A DNA stretch of 64,000 nucleotides from Symbiodinium natans (GCA_905221605.1 CAJNDS010000200.1:62001-126000); one strand, 5' to 3'; positions 13,778-26,600 are shown, numbered from the stretch's first letter. Translations and numbers: made by a program. Notes: a model not told the origin generated them from the letters alone.

Positions 13778-16648
13778 TCTCCTGCACGCATAGCCCCCCC
13801 CGAAGGGAAGGCCGCCCCGAGGGGCTCTCTCTCTCTGTCTCTCTCTTTCTTTCTTTCTTTCGGAGGGCATGGGAGCCGAAGCCCCCGGGCGTCTGCGCCC
13901 GCCCCTGTTTCCGGAGCGGTGCTTTGGTACAGCCGTAGCCACTGGTGTGTCCCGGTTCGCCCCCCCCCTTTGACCCCCACTCTCTGACCTGACATCCCCA
14001 GCTCTAGTCGATCTGTCCCTCTCTCTCTCTCTCTGTCTCCTAGGTCCCACACTCGAAATCATGCTCCCGCCTAGGTCCTGTGTGGGCCTTTTGAGACTTG
14101 CGTCGCTCCGTGTCATGAAAACGTGGCAGGGGTGGTGCTCACACCGGAACCCCGTGCATGCAGGCTCTTCGTGAAGAGGAGTGTTATCGGCTATCGTCGC
14201 TTTTCGGGCCCCGTGCTGCTCTCTGTGTGGTCTTGGAGTGCTTTGTTCTTGTTTTGGTTGGGGCGGGGGGGGGGGGGGGGGGGGGCGTCAACCTGGAGCT
14301 TCTTGTGCCCTCGGAGTGGTTTTGGATTGTTTTTGTTTGGGGTCTATGCCGGCATAAAAGGACATGGGGCTTACCTGCATACACTTTTAACCCTAAACGG
14401 AGAGCCTACATAGTGCTACGAACTCAGGCATCCACCACCGATGCAGGAAAAACATCCCTGGGACTCCGCTGACGTCTGAACTATCTCATTTTCTTCGAGG
14501 CCCTGTTGCAAAAAGGGGTAGAAGGAATCCGGCCATATCAGGATTCCAAAAGTAAGCCAGTTTATAACAACGCCCACATGGCCTTGTTGAAGTTGCCAGC
14601 CATCGAAATGACGTGAGCCTGAAAGTTGGAGCTGAGGGTGTACAGCATGACCTGACTGCAGTGAAACTGAAGGCCCATGCAGGCTGGCAAAGGGAACTTG
14701 TTTCAAGTTATCAAGCCGTCACATCTATCCACACACCGCTAGGTCACATGGAAATGCAATCGTCCGGCGCATGCAGCCTACCGCACATTCTCATGCAAGC
14801 CCCCCTTGATGAAAGCCAGTGGCATTGTACAGCGTGGCAAAGAGCCCAGAAAGAACACCTGGCCACTGAGTTCTCTGAACGGGCTCGCAGCAAATTCGGA
14901 TCCGCTGTCCACCAGGTGGAGATGAATTCGGGGGCGGGGGGGGGCCCTTGAGCTGATCCATTCATTGATGCACGGTCTCGCTCTTCAGATTCTGCTTCTT
15001 TGGATTCCTGGGAATCCGTGTCTGCTTCCTTTGCTGTCACCAGGCTCCTCATGGTTGTGCTTGGGGCTCTAGTTCCTTCCTCCTTGGGCGTGTTAACATT
15101 GCGTACCATCTCTGTAGTTTGCTCATGTTTTGGTGGCTTTCCAGGGCCGCCGTCGACTCCAAAGCTGAGGGATGGGGGGCTCAGGTGGACTCAGACTTAG
15201 TAAAGGAAGTTACCAGCAGTTTCCCTGAGCCTTAAATTTACCCTAGCCCTAAACCCGATGTTCCACCCCTGAGGGTTTCTACCATCAACTTGCCAGCAAG
15301 ATGCCCAGGGCAATTCCCAGCTTGCTGGTCTGCCAGACCTTCTCGACAACCTGCCATCAGCCGGCAGAACCTCTTTACACCCATTTTACACCCTATAAGC
15401 ACATATGGGGACTTCCGAAATTAGGGTACCTTATTGGGGCTCTGATTACAAGGGGATCCTACTATTTGGGGTCTATGTTAGGGGTGACTTATTTTCGTAA
15501 GCCCCATTGGAACCCTGGAACCAGAAGTAAAGAGGCAGAAAAGGCAAGGACGGAATCGCTGCCTGGGTCCGCTCTAACAACTCCCGTGGTCTTACAGACA
15601 CTAAGCTTTCTGAAGATGATAACGTTTACAGTTTACAGTGCTTTACGGGACCTATGGGACAGGAAAAGTGCCATGACTGCTATGAGAGATTTCGAAGACC
15701 TCCCAATCCGTCATGTGAGGCGCTGAAGGCCAGGACACCTCGGAACACTTGTCGCTGAAACAGCCTCTCTCAGGGGTAGCAGGGGTAGTAGAATAGCGAG
15801 TGGCTGTTCTTGGGTGCTGCCACCCCGGTCCACGCTCTCTACATCTCCCTACTATAGCACGGTGCAGAGCATTCAAAGCCTGCAACAAGCATCTCCACGG
15901 CAGATGTTTGCAAGCTGGATGCTGTGTGCCGAAAGAAGAAGACCGGCACCAGCAACAGAATGGACGCTGGCAGGGACATGTTCATGATGGCCTGCCATCA
16001 GCGAATTTGCTTTTTCATGCTCATGATATGAGGTGTGAACGGACCGAACGGGGCCTGCAAAGGTTCTGTCGATTCCGCGCAAGCTATACCAGATTGCCAT
16101 GGGCGTAAGCCGGACCGTTGTAAGCAGAAACATGAGACGTTTCGATAGGCAGATGTGTGCCTCCAGCGCATTCATCTTCAGATGTGTGCTGAGCGTCCTG
16201 CACTGGCGCGATGCATTGCCACAGTCTCTCAACACTCCCTGCAGCCATTGAGAAATGGCCGGCAATGCTTTGTTCAGCCACTCAACCCGCTCCTCACGAC
16301 TATTAGTTCGATGCCGGACGCGATCATGGACAGGCAGCACACCTCACATCTCTTTCACCATGGGTCCGTCTATAGTGTTACACACACACCCTTGAGGGAT
16401 GACATGACCACAACTGAGCTGAGACGAGCTGCTCCAATACCCACGTAGTAGGTCCAAGCCGAGGAAGTGGAAGAGAAGCTTTGGAGCTTGCTACATATCT
16501 CAGCTGTGGCAGCAATGCACTTCGCGTTTCGTGGATGTACAACCTTCAATGTGCTTCCAAGGTTCCACCATACCTGCGAAGAAGGTCCCTATGAGGGTGA
16601 GGGCCAAGTCCCGCAAGCTCACTTGGGGCCATTTCGCCTCAAACATCC
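11718..16648 (-). CDS. Unidentified multi-exon membrane protein (partial exon set)
   Basis: Not recognised. Minus-strand exons with good splice borders, in reading order: 16574-16648 (LRDLALTLIGTFFA), 15899-15991 (31 codons; LPASILLLVPVFFFRH), 15294-15350 (19 codons, VVEKVWQTSKLGIALGILL, followed by a GC donor), 14782-14858 (VFFLGSLPRCTMPLAFIKGG), 14572-14651 (LSSNFQAHVISMAGNFNKAM) and 11718-11871 (SEVALMFLSIYLGMELLPHR, with a clear GTAAG donor). Most contain a hydrophobic stretch, so a polytopic membrane protein is likely. MAGNFNKA loosely recalls the transmembrane glycine/lysine motif of nucleotide-sugar transporters, but I do not claim that family. Further candidate exons lie at 16.75-17.35 kb (ITQVTDVSFAFAIL; GALVNLALEFVAQPVLERL; VGCVLLLALAFVGNIGNF). 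Whether this gene joins the 21-26 kb exons is unknown. Confidence 0.5.
12010..12160. repeat. CTCTCTGT microsatellite
   Basis: Pyrimidine-rich array of the octamer CTCTCTGT flanked by CTTC-rich runs. It gives long Ser/Leu or Glu/Arg open frames that are not coding. Confidence 0.97.
12161..12205 (+). repeat. Degenerate copy 1 of CT-linked GC-rich element
   Basis: CACAGCACATAACCCCCGAG, then GGGTCGTCCCAAGGGACGTG, directly after a CT-rich tract. It resembles the better copies at 13183 and 19725 but is diverged. Confidence 0.5.
12451..12870 (+). repeat. Three copies of a GGTCCACAGCTTGC motif
   Basis: Copies of about 40 nt at 12451-12490, 12609-12648 and 12832-12870 share GGTAA, then GGTCCACAGCTTGC, then CTTTGG. 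The copies are about 158 and 223 nt apart and the sequence between them is not obviously repeated. No coding meaning seen. Confidence 0.75.
12894..12964. repeat. AT-rich stem-loop with 21-nt arms
   Basis: Left arm 12894-12915 and right arm 12944-12964 are near-perfect inverted repeats (CCCC...TACGGGC against GCCCGTA...GGGG) around a loop of about 28 nt. It could be a terminal remnant of a small foldback element or a recombination relic. Confidence 0.75.
13025..13072. repeat. Second small inverted repeat
   Basis: TTTAATAGTATT (13025-13036) is repeated inverted at 13061-13072 around a 24-nt loop, 60 nt after the stem-loop at 12894. The two may belong to one diverged element. Confidence 0.7.
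13183..13235 (+). repeat. Copy 2 of CT-linked GC-rich element
   Basis: Follows a (CT)n run. It contains CACGCATAGCC, a C-run, GAAGGGAAGGC and CCCAAAGGGCG. The same order of words recurs at 13781 and 19725. Confidence 0.85.
13479..13590. repeat. TCTCTGTC microsatellite
   Basis: Near-perfect octamer array of about 110 nt, the same unit as the array at 12.0-12.16 kb. Confidence 0.97.
13700..13780. repeat. CT dinucleotide microsatellite
   Basis: Mostly (CT)n, leading directly into copy 3 of the CT-linked GC-rich element. Confidence 0.97.
13781..13826 (+). repeat. Copy 3 of CT-linked GC-rich element
   Basis: Same word order as copy 2 (CACGCATAGCC, C-run, GAAGGGAAGGC, CCCC, GGGG) directly after a CT microsatellite. 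Confidence 0.85.
14264..14286. repeat. Poly-G run
   Basis: About 22 consecutive G, a possible sequencing or assembly weak point. Confidence 0.95.
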
Positions 16649-19600
16649 CTAACCAGTGAAGCACCATGCTTGTCATGCTGTCACGAAAGACGTGATGGAC
16701 AAACAAACATGCTCAAACAAGCAATTCAAGGCCCAGCAGGTAACCTGCTTGCCTTCACCGTAAAATAGCAAACGCAAACGACACGTCCGTGACTTGCGTA
16801 ATGCTTGGTAACTCCTGTCTACTGACTGAGGCAGTTGAGATGTACGTCCTCGCAAAGACATTCGGCCAACCTGCGAGACTGCTCACAATCTTGGGCCATG
16901 ACAGTCTCGCCGGTGAGTCTTTCCAGCACAGGCTGCGCCACAAATTCCAGAGCTAGGTTTACCAAAGCGCCTGCGGTGCGGATAATCAGGTGAACGGAAA
17001 TGTCCTTAGGTATGGCAAGCATGTGTCAGCCGCACCTCGCTTTGCGCGGCCCAATCGCCCCGATGGCGTGACAAACCGGGACCCCAATCCCGCTGTCATA
17101 GATTAGGGGCTAACTTCCTCTCTTGGCATCTCTTTACAGCCAGCTGAGTTGTTCAACATTGTTCGAGCGTGTCATCTCTATGTCCAAGCTGCATGGCGTT
17201 ATCTGCCTTGCTTGATTCAATAGCTGACTCTTGCCTCGCCAAGATACCAGGATAGACAGGCTCAAGTTGTTGAGACCTCACATCAGCACCACTCTGCTCA
17301 CGTCTCACTGAACTTCAGGCCATCTGCAGTGAAGTTGCCGATGTTGCCAACGAAAGCTAGCGCCAGCAGAAGAACGCAGCCAACCTCAGCACAGAGTAGA
17401 TGTGCAAAATGGCATCCATCCTACGGTACGAAGTCTGCTGAAACTCCCCTGCCTCACGACGACTTTCCAGCGGACGGCAGTTCACCCGGTAGCCGAAACA
17501 TCGCGACAGATGCAGGCCTCGGATTGCTTGCGACTTACGCCTTTCAGAACCGAACCAAAGCAGGCCGACTAAGCAGACTCACAAGCACCAAGCGAAAAGC
17601 GCACGTTTGCAATCTTGCTGTTGCATGTTTTCTGTCCATCCGAGGCACCGGAAGCTAGGACCTCGGATTGCAAAAGCAAGGCGACCCTGCATCCAGACTG
17701 TACTCTAGAAACGGGCCACTGACCAATATCCCCACAAATACCATCGAAAACGATGACAGCATGCATCGTGCTTTTTGAGAAAGTGGTGACGCAGACAGGT
17801 ACGAATCGCAACTCCAGCATGCATGTGTGAACACACCCTCGCTCCGACCTGTCTTTCACGCGCCTCGCCCGGTCGGCTATTGAGTCTAGACGGCCCTCGT
17901 CTCGCTGAGGCATCCTAGGCACCCCTCGTCCGCTATGATCGTGGAGAGCCTCTAAGATGGCACTTAGAAGCATAGTCCTGCATCACATACATGAAGAATC
18001 ATGAAGACACGAAGGGTCCCAGGCATCTGGGGGCTTTAAAACGCCCTCCCCAAACGCTGCACAAGTCAGTATTTCATGGCATGTAATTTGGCGTGTGAAA
18101 GAAAGTTCATTGGAACCACTGGCCGGGTCGAACGCCAACAAACCCAGGTTCTCGGCGATTGCACAGTCCAGCTGAGTGCGAAAATTTTAGGGCGAAACCA
18201 AGACCGCACAAATGCCCTCTGCAAGCCAAGCTTGGGACGGAGAATCCTGTTGCTACGAGGTCGCTTCGGAGTATTGCGACACCAACTTTCTTCTCAGCCG
18301 CCCACGCCCCTCCAAAAAAACAAGTTACAGACGAGTGACAAGTGTCTTATGCCGACACTATATGCCAATATGCATACCAAAAAAGAAGCTTCTTGGAGCA
18401 TACTTCGAGGCGCTAGGAAGCTGGTCAGCTGCTGGATGGCGGTGATGGCAAAGGGTGCTGGAATACCTGGAGCTGCTTATGGCTGATATCTTTGCTGATC
18501 GCTTCTGCTGCTCGCTTTACAGGGCAGAGGCTCTGCCCAAGCACCCTGCGAAAATAGGAACGAGCTGTAGGAACCGCGTAGGATATCTTTAGCTCCTCCC
18601 CCGGCCTTTGAGGCCGCTTGGCAGCTTGTAGTTGGAGAACACCTTTTCTCAGCTTGTTCGTGCAGTGTGGTGTGAAAAAACCTCCTGAGCTGCGAGGAAT
18701 CTCACCCTCGTGCCCAACCTGTTTCATGTAGAGGTTCATGGCCGTCTGGGCACCAAAGAAGGAAACCAGCATGCCTCGGTCCAAATCTAGCAGTATCCAC
18801 CACAGCTAGAGCAAGCCCCAAAGGAACACGTTATGGTGAATGGCACAACCCCCCTCCCATGTTCGGCGCTGCCTGCCGATTGAGTGCGGGGGTACTGCTG
18901 CAGCACAGCGCCTGTGCCGGGAGAAGCTCGCACTTTCCTAACTTTGCCTTGCTGCAGCTTGTGCTGGCGCGAGCCAGCATCGAAGGACAACGAGCACGAA
19001 GGGTGCTTTCCCAGCTTCGGATGGAAACCAGACTCGGTGGCATCTGTCGCACCTGGCCTAACCCGAGTGCTATTGCTGGTACGCAGAGCGTCTCGAAAAT
19101 CTCCGGGGAGACGACCATGAGTTCGGCCTGAACAAGTTGAATACAAGAGAGCTGTGCTAAGTAGTAGCACGTGTCTGCAAATTTCGACTGTAACTAAGGC
19201 ACCTAAAAGGAACAAGTTTAGCCAAATTCGCCAGCCTATGCCGGCACCTGAAAGCCTGAAAGCCAGAAAGCCCCGACCTGCAGTGTCGATGTCTGCAGCA
19301 TTGCGGTCGCGTTCTCATGCAAAGGCGCGGGAGGCTCCGCAGATTTTAGGAGCGGCTCGTGGGGCTCTTCTTCTCTGGCCCTTGGTTGAAAGGATGCTAT
19401 CAGACCCCTGCCGCCCCGGTCACCTTGTGGCCCTCAGGTGCGAATGAGAAGGATGCCGTCCACAGTGTTGCCGGCGGCAAAGCACAGGCCACACAATATA
19501 AACTAATAAATGCATTTATATATACTTATTATTTCGTTAGATCTTTCTATTTTGCCCTCTAGTAGCAGTGTGGCACTTGTAGCTTTTGCTTAAATTTCAG

Positions 19601-19724
19601 GAAGAAGAGCTGCGGATGCTGCCGAGCAACTCGCCCTGGCTCGCTACCCGAACCTTTCCCTGGATGAGGCACATCCTCCGTGGCACTATCGGAAAAATCT
19701 CTAATTCTCTGTCTCTCTCTCTCT

Positions 19725-19774
19725 CCACACGCTTAGCCCCCCCCCGAAGGGAAGGCTGTCCCAAGGGGCGTGCT
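19725..19774 (+). repeat. Copy 4 of CT-linked GC-rich element
   Basis: CT run, then CACACGCTTAGCC, C-run, GAAGGGAAGGC, TGTCCCAAGGGGCGTGC. Closely matches copies 2 and 3 although 6 kb away. Confidence 0.85.
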
Positions 19775-19806
19775 CCTCCCAAGATCCAGTCTCTCTCTCT
19801 CTCTCT

Positions 19807-19837
19807 CCCACACGCATAGCCCCCCTCACGGGAGGCT

Positions 19838-19840
<3 letters not shown>
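19807..19840 (+). repeat. Copy 5 (short) of CT-linked GC-rich element
   Basis: CACACGCATAGCCCCCCTCA then CGGGAGGCTGG, again bracketed by (CT)n on both sides. The middle is shortened relative to copy 4. Confidence 0.7.

Positions 19841-19910
<70 letters not shown>
19841..19910. repeat. CT dinucleotide microsatellite
   Basis: About 70 nt of (CT)n with one CG interruption. Confidence 0.97.
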
Positions 19911-19915
<5 letters not shown>

Positions 19916-20729
19916 ACTTCCCCATGAGCAGGATTGGGTGTTCTTGATCTGTTTGAATCTTGCACAACCCACTGAAAATAGCATGTGCAGGAAATTTGGG
20001 CCATCGTCAAGGCCTGTCGTCAGAGGATACCAGGACCACATGCAAGCCTTAGACGTAAGAACACTCCCACGGTTTCGGGCGGCTGGGTGTAGGGCTTCCA
20101 CTCGCCTCACTAGGGTTCGGGCATGGCAATAGCAGCAGTCTTCGTGCCAACATTTCCTGACGAGGTTGGACAGGTTCAGCGACTCACCCACTTGTCACCG
20201 TCAGCTGACACAAACTGCAGATGAGCGCTTTCCGTCCTTGTAGTACTTTTTGGTTCTAGTACCGGAAAAAGAAAAATAGGATTTGGATATGGAACCCTAA
20301 AAAGGGCTGCGGGGCAGTCGAACACGGACTCAAGCAGCCGCAGCGAGCGATGACAAGCAAAGTCATCTACGACCTATTGGATCATTGCAGCACATTTTTT
20401 TGCGGACCCGTGATGCTGAGCACCATCACTGCCGATGCTCACATGTCACACCTGCAGCCGAAGTTTGCACCATCATTTCCCACGCACAAATGGCACGACA
20501 CGGGCTCAACACTTTCAGGGCATCAGGCCGAATGCAAACAGAAACTGGTGGAATCCCTGTAGGCGCCAGGCTGCAGCTTATGCCAACTGTCCCTTCAAGT
20601 GCTTTAACACCTGAAGGGCACCACAAAATCGAAGCACGGATGCGTGACACTGGCAATATACTATATACAGTGATTCTGATATTGTGTATATATATATATA
20701 TACGTCCATACATATAATTTGATCTATTT

Positions 20730-21010
20730 AAACACACACATACACACATACACACACATACACACATACACACATACACACATACACACATACACACATA
20801 CACACATACACACATACACACATACACACATACATACATACATACATACATACATACATACATACATACATACATACATACATACATTTATTTCATACAT
20901 ACATACATACATACATACATACATACATACATACATTCATACATTCATACATTCATACATTCATACATTCATACATTCATACTTTCATACATTCATACAT
21001 TCATATATGT
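20730..21010. repeat. CACACATA, CATA and CATTCATA compound microsatellite
   Basis: Three successive phases: CACACATA, pure CATA, then CATTCATA. This suggests stepwise expansion from one ancestral tract. The Tyr/Ile/His and Met/Tyr/Val/Cys frames through it are artefacts. Confidence 0.97.
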
Positions 21011-21158
21011 ATATATGTGTATCTGTACAAATACTACGATAGATTACTACATATCATGATACATGGTGTATTCTCTTTCTGTTTCGTTATGTAACAAGTT
21101 ATGTAGTACTCGCCATCATTGTTAGTACTGAACATTGTACACTGATGCAAGGAATTAC

Positions 21159-24100
21159 CAGAGTTGAATCGGCGGCCTGGTTCTTGGCCCACTCACGATT
21201 ATGTGGCAGGTACTCGCCCACCTGGCATGGATGGCGACGCAGTGAAGCTTCCGCAAACTTGCACCAACTGAATTGGGTGCACCTGAGAGTCATAGATCAT
21301 TATGGCAATATCACGCAAGCGGTCGATGAAGGACCAAAGGTCCTGCGGCTGACTTCTCGGTTTGCTTCAATGCTCATGGCCAAGGTGGGGGTTTAAAGGG
21401 TTTCTTGCCAAGGTTCGGGGGTTTATTCGGTGGGCTGCCGTTTTGGATCATGCAGTGCTCACCACATGACGGAAGCTTGGGTCGCCTACCACATAGCTTT
21501 GTGTGATTTGTGGCCATCCTCAACGGTGTACTTGACCTGCTGCTTGCTGCCCATGTCCATCTTCATCATCTGATTGCCAAGGTCAGTTAGGGCTGAATCA
21601 CTGAAAGGAGGCAACAATGAACAGCCTGCAACACTGCCAGCATGTCATGTTGATCTATCTCATCCCAGACAGGAGCCTGCTCATACATCTGGCATACGTC
21701 ATCCATTGCACTGCTCCTTCAGCCACAAGGCTTCAACACGCGGCTGCTATTGGCATTGACTTGGTTGCAGCTTTCCACAAGCTGTAGTTGTAGAAGACCA
21801 CGAGGACAGGCCGCAGCCACGGGATGGTAAGACATGGTGCGTGCTCTGGCATGTGCTGTGGTAGCTATGTAGCTTGTGGAGACCGTGGTGCAGATGGGCG
21901 CCGGGCACGTTCGGATGCTCTGAGTACCTGCAGTAAACATGGCCGTCTAGAAAGCACAGCATGTTTTGGGGATGTCGTCCAAGCTACCAAATCTTCTGCT
22001 TTTGCTTTGGCACCTATTCGCGGCCGACATCCGACATCTTCCAATGTCTAGACGGGGGCACGTTTTGCCATTGATGTTGTCTGTGAACTGGACCAGAAGC
22101 TGGCATCATGACAGGTCATTACGAAGCTTGGCGGCACATCGAAGTTCATCGAAGACTAGTGATGCTGAATCCGTTGAGTGCTGCTACGCTCAACACGTTC
22201 GTCGCGCATAGCGTGCCGGAAAGCTAACAGTACCCTAACAGGTCAGCATGACGATGGCGTGGCCGTCAGGGATGCGACTGGCATGTCACCAGTCTTGTTA
22301 TCCCAAGTTCTGCACCGTCGAATCACATGACATGACCAACAAAACGTTTGCTCTGATCTGCCTTGTCGCAGTCGAGGGCCGACCCCCGGCTGCCCTGCAG
22401 TCCCAGAGGGTCCGTGAGTTGGGAGTAATATGAGATGCTGCTACACTTACTGATACTGTACTGGCTGAGTCGCAGGACATTGGTCTTGCGGTCATCGTTT
22501 TCTGCGTGTCTCCCATGGTTCTACAGGTCACACTCTACTTCGAACGGAAGAGGAAAGCATCAGGCCGGCAATCTTTCACAAAGGCTTGAAGTGAGTTGTC
22601 GCTTTGTAGAATGTTGAGCTTGTGCTGCTGATGAATGTGGGGCTTCCATTCCTGCCTTCGTTTGGGTTCGTGGGAAGCCTGCAAACACTCCTCAAAATTC
22701 AGAAACACCAAAGGCTGTCGCAAGCTGCCACATGCTGTCACAGTCCGAAGCCAGACGTCTGGGCATCCTGCCTGCCGGATCCTTGCGTCAGTCACACAGT
22801 GCACAGTTCGCTGCTCTTGCCATGCTGAATCCAGCAGCTCAGACGCCCCCCCCAACGCCAACACACAGTCATCGCAACCCACTGATGATCTGAGATCACG
22901 TGGCTGAGAGGTGCTGTGTGCAGTCGCCAGCAACTTTGGAACAAATGGTCAATGAGTCCGCATGCCACATCGAAGACTGCTTCGGCATGCATCAACCTGT
23001 CTGTCTGCCCTTCTGCGCCTCCTTTGCGCCATGTGTCCCTGCAGCGTCTCACATCGCAAGGTCTCTGATGGTCTCTGTATCTGGAGCTGACATCTGCAAA
23101 GACTTCCTAACCTTTCAGCCCGGGATAATACGGGCCCCTTGTATTCGGGGTTCCCAAAGAAGGACCGTCTTGTAGAGAACTGCCCAACGAAAAATGCTGA
23201 GAGCTGAACTTGTCAATGCTCGGCCGCACCTTCCCGCCCGAGAAGCCACCTGCCAAAGACAGCCCCGCCTCAACCTGGCCCTCCGCCCTCAAAAAATGCT
23301 AGGGCTCATTGCGTAGGCTTCAACGAAAGCCCCACCAAACACCTGTGGAGCCCCAAAATCTCGAGATGTCGGATCCTTGCAGCATCTACGGAACCATGCC
23401 TTGGCTCTTTCCTTTGCCCTTTCCACGACCACCGCCCATGGCAATGTGTAGGCTTCGCTATCTCGGTGGGACTCATGATGACTACTGTGATGATGTGATC
23501 ACAACTGCTGCCTATGTTGGGGTCCTCTTGGTCTTCAGACGATGTCAGACTCTTGCTCATCAAGCATTCAGACTAACGCTACAGGCACAATGCCTTCGGG
23601 CAAAACCCGAACACAGACAGGCTGGCATTTTGGGGGTTTTGTTCCAGGGTTTGGGGAGTTTGAAAACAGAGGTTTCTAGGGCGGCATGCGGTCCTTTTTG
23701 GGGGGTTGAGGGTGGTTCAGGGTTTAAGTATGTTTAAGCTTAGGTTTTTAAGCGTTCATCCTGAGCTTTGCAGAACCTTTGCAAGTTGGAAAATTGAACA
23801 GCGGTGTGCCTCGGGATCAAGGTTATCCTTCTTTTGCTTTATTGGGGTATACAAGGGAACCTTGCCCTTGAAAGAGGGAAAGAGGGGTCCACTAGGGTCC
23901 TAGGTTTGGGTGCAGCCGCTGGTTCTTTGGGCGTGTATGCTCTATCCCAATACTATAAGAGCGGCAACCCGAACCTGCCTGCATCCCAGGTGTGCCCACA
24001 CTTTTCTGATGAGCACCGTCACCCTGAGCCGTTCTTGTTCAGGGCAACAGGCCTGAATGAGCTGGCGGAAACCGGTGCTGCAAAGAACCCGCCTTTCCCA

Positions 24101-26600
24101 TCTTGAGCCGTACAGTCCTACAGTCGCTCTGACCACGACACCACTTCGAAGGCGCTGCTCTGCTTAGCATCGCTTAGCCGGGAAGCAGGGCTTGAAAATG
24201 CACCCTGCCACTCAGGCCCAACTTCTGTGGCCATGGCATCTCAGAAGACTGGCAGCGTTCCCAGGGCGGAGAGCTGCTTATGACGTCAATGATCACAAGC
24301 CATAAACTTGATTAAACTCTTAGGCTAGCCTCACGTGAGATGCTGCATTGCTTGATGATATGAACATGAGGCTGGGTGGGAGTCACGTTGCTGGGACCTC
24401 ACTCAGCGTCGAAGTACTTCTCCTGACACAAGGCAGACTGGAAAAGTATGGACTCAAGAGAGAGGACTGCAGGCTCAGCATGACTCAACGCATCATCAAA
24501 CCGGATGAAGCCGTGGCGACAGGCTACCACAGCCTACAGTGGACTCCTCCGCATCTCTCCCAAGCTCCACTACGTCATCCAAGTCCGAATCCTGACGACG
24601 GAGCACCATGAAGCAAAAAGGAGCACAGCGATCTCAGTAAGTCCAAGTCATGAGGGCCAATCGGAGCTTGCAGCGAGCAGCTCTCGCGGCGAAGGTGAAT
24701 CGAAAGGACAGAAACAGGCTACATGAGCTCACAAGAAGTCCTCATCCAGCACGGCATAATTGAAGTTCCTGCACACCAGACACGGTCGCGACATTTCGCA
24801 AACAACAGTAGCTCCCGTGGGCGCTTCTGACCCCAGAGAACCATTGCACCGAAGCCCAGCGACAGGATGTGCAACGTATGCATGGTAAAACCCTGGCCTC
24901 TCCATGCCGTCCACAAACCGATCTCGCATGGCTTTCAGGAATCTGGCCCGCCTGGAAAGGGGAACATGAGTCTTTGGCAAGCTGCGCCTTTCAGTGTCCA
25001 GGATCGGCGAGAGTCGCAATGCCCGTGCCATGCCGAAATTTGCAGGTAGAGTAACACTGCCCTCCGGAGTGTTCCGGTGGAACCACATTCGCCCCGAAGC
25101 ACGCCTGACTGCGGCATCATCTGATCCGGCACCTCCCTCGTCGCCACTCACGTCATAATAATCCTTGCGTGCCGGCACAACTCTCTGTGGTGGCAGTGCA
25201 GACGTAGGCTGGAAGACTCTTGCATAGACTCTTTCGTTGGCAGCTAGACTCTGGCACTCTAGCAAGCCTAGCAAGCCGGAATTCTGCCGATTGAACCGCG
25301 TGTCAGGAGACCTTTTTCGCAAAAGATTTCAGAATCACCCTGGCGTGCTTGCATGGAGTCTGTAGTCACTGCAGTCACAAATGAAGCCGAATAACAAACT
25401 TCCCACAAACGCCCCCTGGACCCTATGAATGAGCCAGGCTTCGACAACACAATGACTCTGCAGGCCCCCTTTGAGCCCCGAAACAAACCCGCATGGACCT
25501 CATTGGAGAACTCCATCTCGCCCGGCAGAGCCTTGCAAGAGTAACAAGGGCTTTGGAAGGAGGGTGTCAATGAGAGAAGAGGCTGCACAAACGATGGCTC
25601 TTAGCGTGGACACAGAATCTGCGCCTCCTCAGCCGTTCGCTGCCTGGATTCGGGAGGAACATCCGACATCTGCTCACGCCAGCCACATAGCGCTTCAAAG
25701 GCTCCAAATGCACAAATGCCGCTATGCTCGAGGACAGTCCCAATGGCGAAGAGAGTCACTCGAGCTACAAGAGCAGGCCTCTTTGCTGCTGGAGAGCAGG
25801 CGGCTCCTAGCCGAGTGCAATGTCAAGGCTGCATGGGAAGGACTGGGTGGCCCACCGGCTGCTTCAGCACCCTCGCCGCGAAGCTGCTCGGCCTGCTGCA
25901 AGCCCGTCAGAAAGGAGGATTCAGGATGCACCCGCAGCTTCTACGAATCCAGCCACACTCAACACGCGCAGCACGTGGCACCTCACATTGGCGCTCAAGC
26001 TGCTGCAGGAGGTAGTTGCTCAGGCTGCCCTGCCTCAGGGCACTGCACCGGCACCGCTATGCACTTCAAGGCCCAACAAACTAAGGCACGATCGAGTCAA
26101 TCGAGGTTTGTGCTGTGGGCTTTGTTTTGAACTTCCACGGAGAACCTGGCCCCCTTGGTGCCGTACATGGGGTCTGACAGCTTGACCTTAGTCAAAGGGG
26201 ATCTCAGGCCAGCCGAACGATCCGAAAATTCTTCTCCCTGGCTAAACATGTTCTGTCCGTAGGACATCCAAAACTGGCTTCATCGCAGCCTCGAACCAGG
26301 GCGCAGGCTGTGCTGTCTTGGTACTGTCCAACAAGGTGGTGGAAGAGCCTCGGAATCAACATTGTGAAGGAAGTCTAGTGAGGACAGGAAGTTGGCCAAC
26401 AAAGGCATCGCCACCAAGTTTTTGTTGCACCTCTTGACCAAGCGCAACACTACTCACAGCCACTTGCGGTTTCGATCGATGCGCTGCTTCACCTGACTGT
26501 CCCGCTTTGCCAGACCTGAACTCCCTGAAAATGAGACGCGATACCCTCAACCGAGTCCTCCGCTGTGGGTCTCGCTGCTTCATCTCGTCCTCACTGAAGA
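21159..26600 (-). CDS. Unidentified multi-exon gene, soluble-looking (partial exon set)
   Basis: Not recognised. Well-bordered minus-strand exons in reading order: 26520-26595 (ATGFFSEDEMKQRDPQRRTR), 26248-26348 (STKTAQPAPWFEAAMKPVLD), 26146-26186 (VKLSDPMYGTKGA), about 25983-26042 (LRQGSLSNYLLQQLERQ), about 24960-25170 (AAVRRASGRMWFHRNTPEG), 24892-24951 (FLKAMRDRFVDGMERP), 24733-24768 (NFNYAVLDEDF), 21493-21600 (LTDLGNQMMKMDMGSKQQVK), 21283-21342 (exactly 20 codons, DLWSFIDRLRDIAIMIYDSQ) and 21159-21221 (exactly 21 codons, from VGEYLPHNREWAKNQAADS). The last two are both phase 0 and separated by a 61-nt intron. Candidate exons also lie near 24.6 kb (QDSDLDDVVELGRDAEES), 23.05 kb (MSAPDTETIRDLA), 23.0 kb (HAEAVFDVACGLIDHLFQSC) and 22.67 kb (LVFLNFEECLQASHEPKRRQ). 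More than one gene may be involved. Confidence 0.5.

Larger units (their letters stand above)
17350..21158. other. Long stretch with no confident exon
   Basis: No exon with convincing borders was found. It holds the CT arrays and GC-rich elements at 19.7-19.9 kb and the CATA array at 20.7-21.0 kb. A minus-strand segment near 19.4 kb (ASFQPRAREEEPHEPLL) is a weak exon candidate. The rest is probably intron or spacer. Confidence 0.5.

Noticed and set aside
20730-21010. CRISPR-like array
   Set aside because: Pure short tandem CATA/CACACATA repeats with no spacers; eukaryotic context.
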